64,000 bases of DNA from Clostridiaceae bacterium (GTDB lineage: Bacteria > Bacillota > Clostridia > Oscillospirales > Acutalibacteraceae), in the NCBI GenBank assembly GCA_016285645.1, contig JAEERC010000027.1, positions 1 to 64,000 of the forward strand. The letters are read 5' to 3'. Positions 58,185-64,000 of this stretch are shown piece after piece. The notes beneath the pieces are model-generated. The model ran no database searches, was not told the DNA's origin, and saw only the letters and a list, made by a program, of their open reading frames with translations. Positions within the stretch are counted from its first letter, which is position 1, and each line of letters begins with the position of its first letter. A program made the position numbers and the translations under genes.

Positions 58185-59468
58185 ATGTCAAACTATAAAT
58201 TCGAAACATTACAGCTTCACGTAGGTCAGGAACAGCCCGACCCCGCAACGGATTCCCGCGCGGTACCGATTTATCAGACCACTTCCTATGTTTTCAAAAA
58301 CTCCGCTCACGCAGCAGCCCGTTTCGGGCTTGCGGACGCCGGCAATATTTACGGCAGACTCACAAATTCCACGCAGGATGTTTTTGAAAAGCGAGTTGCC
58401 GCTCTTGAGGGCGGTGTCGCGGCTCTTGCCACCGCTTCTGGCGCGGCGGCAATAACATACACAATTCAGGCACTCGCGCAGGCGGGCGACCACATTGTTT
58501 CGCAGAAGACCATCTACGGTGGCTCCTACAATCTTCTTTCGCACACCCTCCCCCTCTACGGAATTGAGACCACCTTTGTTGACGCGCACAATCTTGACGA
58601 GATTCGCGGCGCGATAAAAGAAAACACAAAGGCGATTTATCTTGAAACGCTCGGCAACCCCAACAGCGACATTCCCGACATTGAGGAGATTGCGAAAATC
58701 GCGCACGAGCACGGACTGCCGCTTGTAATTGACAACACCTTCGGCACGCCCTACCTTATAAGACCGATTGAATACGGCGCGGATATTGTTGTTCACTCAG
58801 CCACAAAGTTCCTCGGCGGTCACGGCACTACTCTCGGCGGCGTGATAATCGACTCCGGCAAATTCGACTGGAAGGCGAGCGGAAAATACGCCCCCATAGC
58901 GGAAGCGAACCCCAGTTACCACGGCATTTCGTTTGCCGACGCGGTGGGACCCGCGGCGTTCGTCACCTACATCCGCGCGATTTTACTGCGCGATACCGGC
59001 GCGGCGATTTCGCCCTTCAACGCGTTCCTGCTGCTTCAGGGCGTTGAAACCCTTTCGCTGAGACTTGACAGACACATTGAGAACACAAAAAAGGTTGTTG
59101 AATTCCTTAACAATCATCCGCTTGTGGAAAGAGTAAACCACCCCTCTCTGCCCGGTCATCCCGACCACGCGCTCTATGAAAAATACTTCCCGCACGGAGG
59201 CGCGAGCATATTCACATTTGAGATAAAGGGCGGTCAGGAAGAGGCACACAAATTCATTGACAACCTTGAGATTTTCTCGCTTCTCGCGAATGTTGCGGAT
59301 GTGAAGAGTCTGGTAATTCACCCTGCCACCACAACCCATTCGCAGCTGTCGGATGAGGAACTCGCGGCAAGCAACATCTACCGCAACACAATCCGCCTTT
59401 CAATCGGCACGGAGCATATTGACGACATCATAGCCGACCTGCAGAAGGGCTTTGACGCAATCAAATAA
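58185..59468 (+). CDS. metY: O-acetylhomoserine sulfhydrylase (aminocarboxypropyltransferase)
   Basis: A 427-residue PLP enzyme of the Cys/Met metabolism family that joins sulfide (or methanethiol) to O-acetylhomoserine, forming homocysteine. Family blocks: FETLQLHVGQEQPDPATDSRAVPIYQTTSYVF at the start (in part), GNIYGRLTNSTQDVFEKR, ASGAAAITY, PLVIDNTFGTPYLIRPIEYGADIV and the PLP Lys in VHSATKFLGGHGTTLGG, then the C-terminal VIHPATTTHSQLSDEE. This longer form (about 430 residues) separates it from cystathionine gamma-synthase. AAAGGAAAT precedes the ATG. It is controlled by the upstream dyad promoter and perhaps the leader peptide. Confidence 0.95.
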   Translation: MSNYKFETLQLHVGQEQPDPATDSRAVPIYQTTSYVFKNSAHAAARFGLADAGNIYGRLTNSTQDVFEKRVAALEGGVAALATASGAAAITYTIQALAQAGDHIVSQKTIYGGSYNLLSHTLPLYGIETTFVDAHNLDEIRGAIKENTKAIYLETLGNPNSDIPDIEEIAKIAHEHGLPLVIDNTFGTPYLIRPIEYGADIVVHSATKFLGGHGTTLGGVIIDSGKFDWKASGKYAPIAEANPSYHGISFADAVGPAAFVTYIRAILLRDTGAAISPFNAFLLLQGVETLSLRLDRHIENTKKVVEFLNNHPLVERVNHPSLPGHPDHALYEKYFPHGGASIFTFEIKGGQEEAHKFIDNLEIFSLLANVADVKSLVIHPATTTHSQLSDEELAASNIYRNTIRLSIGTEHIDDIIADLQKGFDAIK

Positions 59469-59482
59469 AACATAAGATTTGG

Positions 59483-59508
59483 GCGGGTGAGAAATCACCC
59501 GCTTTTTT
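59483..59508 (+). terminator. Terminator after metY
   Basis: GCGGGTGA-GAAA-TCACCCGC followed by TTTTTT. Confidence 0.95.
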
Positions 59509-59512
59509 AGAC

Positions 59513-59541
59513 TTGATTTATTTCCCGTTTGGAATTATAAT
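59513..59541 (+). promoter_or_regulatory. Promoter for the ECF S-component gene
   Basis: TTGATT, 17 nt, TATAAT. The -10 box ends only 9 nt before the ATG at 59551. Confidence 0.75.
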
Positions 59542-59550
59542 ATAGAAACT

Positions 59551-60048
59551 ATGAATGAAAACATCAAAAGGCTCTGCCTGTCATCAATGTTTGCCGCGCT
59601 CACCTTCGCGGTAACAAGATTTATTCAGATTCCGATTCCGCTCGGATATCTGAATTTCGGCAACTGCATAATACTTCTGGGATGCTGCTTTCTGCCCTGC
59701 AGATACGCGGCTGCCGCAGGCGCGCTCGGTTCGGCTCTCGCCGACCTGACTTCGTTCCCGATATACACAGTACCCACGCTGATTATAAAAGCGGTTATGC
59801 CGCTTGCGTTTTTCGCTCTGCTTAAAGTACCCGTCAAAAACAATTATTTGAAGCACATAATCGCGGCGGCTGTTTCAACCCTTGTTCCGCTGGCCGGATA
59901 TACGGCGGCGGGGGCGGTTTTTTACGGCGGATTCGCCGCGGGGCTCGCTCAGGTTCCCGGGCTTGTCGCCGAGTATTTCGCGAACCTTGCGCTGTTCGCG
60001 CTTATGCTTATTCAGGTTATAAGGCGGAAAATCAGAATTGAACAATAG
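59551..60048 (+). CDS. ECF transporter S component (vitamin uptake)
   Basis: A 165-residue membrane protein with about five to six helices, matching substrate-specific S components of energy-coupling-factor importers: SSMFAALTFAVTRFIQIPIP near the start (S-component helix 1), YLNFGNCIILLGCCFLP and ALADLTSFPIYTVPTLIIKAV. Such proteins bind a vitamin or its precursor and associate with shared EcfA/EcfT modules encoded elsewhere. The vitamin is not readable. No ribosome site precedes the ATG; with the promoter this close, the mRNA may be leaderless. Confidence 0.85.
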   Translation: MNENIKRLCLSSMFAALTFAVTRFIQIPIPLGYLNFGNCIILLGCCFLPCRYAAAAGALGSALADLTSFPIYTVPTLIIKAVMPLAFFALLKVPVKNNYLKHIIAAAVSTLVPLAGYTAAGAVFYGGFAAGLAQVPGLVAEYFANLALFALMLIQVIRRKIRIEQ

Positions 60049-60054
60049 GAACAA

Positions 60055-60085
60055 TGAAAAAGGGTCTGCAATTAAGCAGACCCTT
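60055..60085 (-). terminator. Terminator between convergent genes
   Basis: AAGGGTCTGC / GCAGACCCTT (60060-60069 with 60076-60085); the T run is on the minus strand, serving the LRR/papain-like gene. Confidence 0.85.
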
Positions 60086-60099
60086 TAATTATGCTTTTT

Positions 60100-63000
60100 T
60101 TACTGATCGATTACGGGAAGAAGACCGAAGAGATTTCTGATGAAGGCAATCAGACGGTAAATGAAGCCGGTTCTGATTGTGACCTTTTCGGTGTCGCTCG
60201 CGTAGATTATATCGCCGCTGTCGTTAATGAATTTGACCTGTACGGTGTAGCTGTCGGTCGCCTCTTCAACAGTGTATTTTTCGCCCGTGCCGAGATCCTC
60301 ACCGTTTATGAACCAGTGAATTGTAAGGTCGTCGGCGTCCTCGGCGTTGGCTGTTGTGGCGGTGAAGTTGATTGTGCTTCTGTATGCCTCGGTGCGCTCG
60401 GCAACAAAGTTGCTGACGCCTACACGGATATCCGGATTGTAAATCTTGAATTCCGCTTCGTCGCCGTCCTGAGCTGTTTCGGGAAGAATCTCAATTGTGC
60501 CGTATGTTTCCTCGTCAACCTCTTCAAAATAATACTCAACACCCATATATCTGAATGAAGCGTCATCCTCAAGAGGCTTGACTTCGGCTTCCTCGAGTTC
60601 CTCGGCTATTGTGTAAACAACAAATTCACTCAGACCGTCCGCGCCCTTGAGATAGCAGATATCCTCGGCGTCTTTTACGACAACCTCGTTTTTGTCGGCA
60701 TAGATATAGTGCCTGAGGTTGTTCATGGAATCGGCGTACTCGAAATAGGTGCGGACATCCATAAGGTCAAAGCCCTTAATATCAACATTCTCAACACCTA
60801 TGGAATCGGACTTTTCGTGAATGAAGCCGTCGGAGCCCATATAATAGTAAACCTCAACGCCGGGATAGTTGTTATCGTAGGCGTAGATTCTGTCCTGCCC
60901 GTTGACCTTGTTGTAATGGATGAAGTTTACGGCGTGGCCGCCGCCCGCGCGGTACCACATGCCTATATTCAGCGCGCCCGTGTAATCGTATTCGTGGCCG
61001 CTGACATAACTTACGCAGGCGTTCCAGTCGGAAATAGTGGCGACATTTCCCGTAAGGTCAAGACTGCCGCCCGCTACTATCGCCTCAATTTCGGCGCCTC
61101 TCGAGCCTCTGGGACCTACATTGCCCTGAACATCAAGATAATGGCAGATTGGCTTAGTAACCGCTTCACTTTTTCCGAAAGAAGAAAGAGGTGAATCCGA
61201 ACTGCCGCCGATTGATGTTTTGTCGAGTATGCCGAGATAGTATGCCGAACTTGTTACTGCCATACCGAAGCAGTGACCGCTCTTAAATTTGAATCCGTGC
61301 AGATCTTGGTAATTAATGAAACTGTAGGATTCCTCGCCTACATTGTAGATGTTATCCCACTGTGCGTAAAGGCTGAGGTTTGTCGCGGGCATTGAGCCGG
61401 GAACCTCGGGAGACCAGCCGGTGAATACGCTGCCGAATTTTTCGGGTTCCGTGAGCGGCTGCTTGACGGCGGTTCCGTAAACTACATTGTATTCCTGATA
61501 GACCTCGCCGTTTGCGTAATAAGTGACTTTATAGACATTCGGGGTGTAAATCGCGTTGACTATAACGCCGTCAACGGTCAGCTCATACTCTTCCCATCTG
61601 CCCGAGTGACCCGTTTTGCCGGGAACGGCGGGCTCTTCGATTTCCTCGGTGAGGCGGGTGTATTCGACTGTGCCGACCACATTGCCGTCGGCCATAAAGA
61701 TTGCCTTGTAGGGCTCTTTGTTGAAAAGAATGTTCGCCTCGGTGAGACATTCGTTATTCTCTTTGATATCTATGTTTTCCCAGTCCTCGACATTTCCGCC
61801 GTAAACAACGGAATTGAGCGAGGTGCAGGAACTGAACGCGGATTTGCCGACCGTCTCAAGACTTTCGGGCAGGTCAACCTGCTCAAGGGACGAGCACTGT
61901 GAGAAGGCGTCGTCGCCGATTACGGTAACGCCCTCGGGAACAGACGCGGTTACAAAGCCGGTGCAGCCGAAGAAGGCGCTGCCGCCGATTGAGGTGATGC
62001 CTTCGGGAATGATTATCTCCTCAGTCGGGCAGTTATAAAACGCCGCGAAGCCGATGGATGTTACACAGCCGTCGTCGGGAATAACGCTGTTTTTGCAGCC
62101 GGCAACAAGAGTTTTGCTCTGTGTTTCGATAAGGCAGTCGCCCTCCGAATGATAGACGGTATTGTCTTCGGACACGGCGATTGTTTCAAGTCCTGAACAG
62201 GCGGCGAAAGCGTAACTGCCGATTTTTGTGACGCTCGCGGGAATATCGAGATAGGTAAGCCCTATGCAGTTTGAGAAAGCGCCGTTGCCGATAGTTGTAA
62301 TGCCGTCGGGTATGGCGATGCCCGCAAGACCCGCGCACAGATAAAAGGCGTAATCGCCTATGGAGGTTACGCTGCCGTCGGTCGGGATAACGCTTTTTCT
62401 GCAGCCCGCGACAAGCTTTTTGCTCTCTGTTTCTATAATGCAGTTTCCGTCCGAATGATAGACGGTGTTGTCTTCGGAGACGGTTATGCTTGTAAGGCCG
62501 TCGCAGCCGCCGAACGCCGCGCTGCCGATGCTTGTAATGCAGTCGGGAATAACAACGCTTTTAATGTCGCTCAAACCGAGGAAGGCGTTCGCTCCTATGG
62601 CGGTCACGCTGCCGTCGGTCGGGATAACGCTGCCCGTACAGCCCGCGACGATTTTCGCGCCCGCAGTTTCGATAATGCAGTTTCCGTCCGAATAATATGC
62701 GGTGTTGTCCTCGGAAACGGTCATACTCTCAATGCCCGTGCAGTAAGCAAAAGCGGAATCGCCTATACTTTTCACGCCCGCGGGAATCAGGACCGCTTCA
62801 AGCCCCGTGCAGCGGCAGAAGGCGGAATCGCCTATTTCGGTGACGCTGTCGGGTATTGTGACGCTCACAATATCGGCGCAGTTGTAAAACGCCTCTTTGC
62901 CTATGGCGGTAACGGGGTATTTGTCGAGTGTGTCGGGTATTACGAGGTTTGCGGGAACCGCGCCGTCATAACCCGTTACGGTGGCTTTGCCGTGGCTCAA

Positions 63001-63150
63001 TGTGTAGGTGAAGGCCTCGTTTTCATCCGCGGAAGCCCTGACACTTACAGCGTTCAGCACCCGCGCAAGCGAACTGCCGCCCGCCGCGACGGTGCCCGCG
63101 ACAAGCACGGCGCACAAAATAAGCGATACGATTTTTTTGCTGAGTTTCAT
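60100..63150 (-). CDS. Secreted BspA-type LRR protein with papain-like cysteine peptidase-like domain
   Basis: A 1016-residue secreted protein. Signal peptide (MKLSKKIVSLILCAVLVAGTVAAG), then about 10 LRR_5 repeats (VTIPDSVTEIGDSAFCRCTG-type) interleaved with SEDNTVYHSDGNCIIET units (residues about 60-470), then a Listeria/Bacteroides-type beta-grasp repeat (YYANGEVYQEYNVVYGTAV ... FTGWSPEVPG, about 545-610). Next (about 615-790) is FKSGHCFGMAVTSSAYYLG, GGHAVNFIHYNKV and IYAYDNNYPG, with Cys, His and Asp in papain-fold order, suggesting a cysteine peptidase or transferase. After beta-rich segments it ends in a hydrophobic helix, IYRLIAFIRNLFGLLPVIDQ. GGGGAGA lies 8 nt before the ATG at 63150. 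It follows the WYL regulator by 32 nt. Confidence 0.85.
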   Translation of the reverse strand: MKLSKKIVSLILCAVLVAGTVAAGGSSLARVLNAVSVRASADENEAFTYTLSHGKATVTGYDGAVPANLVIPDTLDKYPVTAIGKEAFYNCADIVSVTIPDSVTEIGDSAFCRCTGLEAVLIPAGVKSIGDSAFAYCTGIESMTVSEDNTAYYSDGNCIIETAGAKIVAGCTGSVIPTDGSVTAIGANAFLGLSDIKSVVIPDCITSIGSAAFGGCDGLTSITVSEDNTVYHSDGNCIIETESKKLVAGCRKSVIPTDGSVTSIGDYAFYLCAGLAGIAIPDGITTIGNGAFSNCIGLTYLDIPASVTKIGSYAFAACSGLETIAVSEDNTVYHSEGDCLIETQSKTLVAGCKNSVIPDDGCVTSIGFAAFYNCPTEEIIIPEGITSIGGSAFFGCTGFVTASVPEGVTVIGDDAFSQCSSLEQVDLPESLETVGKSAFSSCTSLNSVVYGGNVEDWENIDIKENNECLTEANILFNKEPYKAIFMADGNVVGTVEYTRLTEEIEEPAVPGKTGHSGRWEEYELTVDGVIVNAIYTPNVYKVTYYANGEVYQEYNVVYGTAVKQPLTEPEKFGSVFTGWSPEVPGSMPATNLSLYAQWDNIYNVGEESYSFINYQDLHGFKFKSGHCFGMAVTSSAYYLGILDKTSIGGSSDSPLSSFGKSEAVTKPICHYLDVQGNVGPRGSRGAEIEAIVAGGSLDLTGNVATISDWNACVSYVSGHEYDYTGALNIGMWYRAGGGHAVNFIHYNKVNGQDRIYAYDNNYPGVEVYYYMGSDGFIHEKSDSIGVENVDIKGFDLMDVRTYFEYADSMNNLRHYIYADKNEVVVKDAEDICYLKGADGLSEFVVYTIAEELEEAEVKPLEDDASFRYMGVEYYFEEVDEETYGTIEILPETAQDGDEAEFKIYNPDIRVGVSNFVAERTEAYRSTINFTATTANAEDADDLTIHWFINGEDLGTGEKYTVEEATDSYTVQVKFINDSGDIIYASDTEKVTIRTGFIYRLIAFIRNLFGLLPVIDQ

Positions 63151-63182
63151 CTGTTTTGTCTCCCCAATCAAAATTTTTTAAT

Positions 63183-64000
63183 TTATTTGTATTGAGCAAG
63201 AATGCTCTCTATATGGGCTTTGTAGGCGTCGGCAACGCCGGAGGGCGCGGTGATTTTCATCTTGCTGCCGAAATTCGACACCCAGCCGAAGAACAAATCA
63301 CTCACGGCTACCTTGACCATAACGGTAAAGTACCCGTCCTCGGAAGGCGCCATAATGATATCCCTGCCGAAACGGTCGATTATAACGCCGGCGAGTGTGT
63401 TGTCACAGCGCAGTGTGACGGTTTCCTCCTCGCCGTGATACATTGAGAAAAGCCCGCGGGAATAGTAGCCGCTCTTTTCTTTTTCCTTATATATTTTTTC
63501 TCCCAGGCGTTTCACGCCTTCGAGAACCGTGACGCTCTGCATTTTATCAACGCGGAAATGCTTTATTATATCCGCTTCGGCGTCATAGGCGGCGAGATAG
63601 TAGTTCTCGTCGTCGCGGATAAGCGCCCAGGGGCTTACGCGGTAGAGCATACCGTTTTTGCGCTCAACCTTTTTTCGCTGCGGAGTCCATTCGTAGTATT
63701 TGAAAGTGATATCGCAGTTATTGTTAATCGCGGAGAAGATTCCGTCAACGGTGTAAAAGATGTTTTCATTTTCACTCTTTATACGGTTTAAAACCTTGAC
63801 ATCGCGGGTGAGTTCCTGCGCCTCAAAACCGCTCGCGAGGGCGGTTATTTTTTCAATAAGCCCCCTCGTCTTTTTCGCGGTTATGAATTTTGAAGACTGC
63901 ACCGCGTCAACGAGCAGTTTGAGCTCCGCCAGGTCAAACTCGCGCGAGAGAAGCTTGTATCTGCAACCGTTTTCACGGGTCATCTCAATATCCAGCCCGT
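63183..64000 (-). CDS. WYL-domain transcriptional regulator, N-terminus beyond the window edge
   Basis: The frame is open to the window edge, so only the C-terminal 272 or so residues are seen. It contains the linker after the missing winged helix (SREFDLAELKLLVDAVQSSKFIT, in part), the WYL domain (LYRVSPWALIRDDENYYLAAYDAEADIIKHFRVDKM, in part; the W-x-L motif is YRVSPWALI) and the C-terminal WCX domain with EEETVTLRCDNTLAGVIIDRFG. WYL regulators sense ligands such as single-stranded nucleic acids or cyclic nucleotides and often control stress or defence genes. The next gene downstream is the LRR/papain-like protein, 32 nt away, which it may be co-transcribed with. Confidence 0.9.
   Translation of the reverse strand, partial: GLDIEMTRENGCRYKLLSREFDLAELKLLVDAVQSSKFITAKKTRGLIEKITALASGFEAQELTRDVKVLNRIKSENENIFYTVDGIFSAINNNCDITFKYYEWTPQRKKVERKNGMLYRVSPWALIRDDENYYLAAYDAEADIIKHFRVDKMQSVTVLEGVKRLGEKIYKEKEKSGYYSRGLFSMYHGEEETVTLRCDNTLAGVIIDRFGRDIIMAPSEDGYFTVMVKVAVSDLFFGWVSNFGSKMKITAPSGVADAYKAHIESILAQYK

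Noticed and set aside
62455-63195. 246-residue open frame antisense to the LRR protein
   Set aside because: Reflects the repeated LRR codons on the opposite strand; no independent signals.

Overview
This window looks like chromosomal DNA of a strictly anaerobic Gram-positive bacterium, most likely a gut or rumen Clostridia (Oscillospirales/Ruminococcaceae-like). The grounds are a class III (oxygen-sensitive, glycyl-radical) ribonucleotide reductase, consensus TTGACA/TATAAT promoters with AGGAGG ribosome sites, several secreted BspA-type leucine-rich-repeat proteins, a C_GCAxxG_C_C family protein, glycoside hydrolases and an ECF-transporter S component. There is no rRNA, CRISPR array, phage or insertion sequence with a transposase. 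Assignments come from reading the translations, not from database searches.

Layout. 1-6.1 kb (+): 3' part of nrdD with a fused glutaredoxin-like domain, a TIM-barrel isomerase overlapping rlmA, then an ECF sigma factor fused to a membrane segment and extracellular leucine-rich repeats. 6.1-6.75 kb: non-coding DNA full of palindromic repeats. 6.76-11.3 kb (-): a four-gene unit (SGNH esterase, standalone PTS EIIC, ceramidase-like secreted enzyme, MFS transporter), then ydbC. 11.7-14.6 kb (+): acyl-CoA synthetase and a malate/lactate dehydrogenase family enzyme. 14.8-19.6 kb (-): solute-binding lipoprotein, GH27 alpha-galactosidase and sialidase-like protein. 19.7-29.4 kb (-): SDR epimerase with a zinc-ribbon-like tail, valS-folC-DapA family, and a GH95-like enzyme with a hemolysin III/PAQR protein. 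29.5-33.1 kb (+): membrane-bound XRE regulator with a phosphoesterase, a secreted beta-propeller-like protein, tRNA-Thr(GGT). 33.1-35.6 kb (-): Gfo/Idh/MocA dehydrogenase with a sugar isomerase, and the C_GCAxxG_C_C protein. 35.8-38.1 kb (+): a secreted protein and a split chromate transporter. 38.1-39.05 kb: a small secreted protein and a second repeat-rich region. 39.05-46.3 kb (-): radC-uvrB-uvrA-TPR-DUF4037, packed almost without gaps. 46.4-50.2 kb (+): RluA-type pseudouridine synthase, PrsA-like foldase, secreted protein. 50.2-57.2 kb (-): xpt, a BMP-type nucleoside ABC transporter and a C-type-lectin-like membrane protein. 57.4-60.05 kb (+): tRNA-Leu(CAA), a third repeat region, a Cys-Cys leader peptide followed by metY, and an ECF S component. 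60.1-64 kb (-): a large LRR/papain-like secreted protein and the C-terminal part of a WYL regulator cut by the window edge.

The most unusual items are: the sigma factor built into a transmembrane LRR protein; the previously unlisted 22-residue leader ORF ending Arg-Cys-Cys-Phe upstream of metY, with a dyad over its promoter; a 70-bp repeat present twice that folds as a three-way junction and whose copies differ in loops (including GTAA versus GCAA tetraloops); a family of palindromes with interchangeable cores in constant 'CCTACG/GTAGGG' flanks; the LRR plus papain-like protein; and the conserved-looking TPR/DUF4037 pair in the uvrBA-radC operon.
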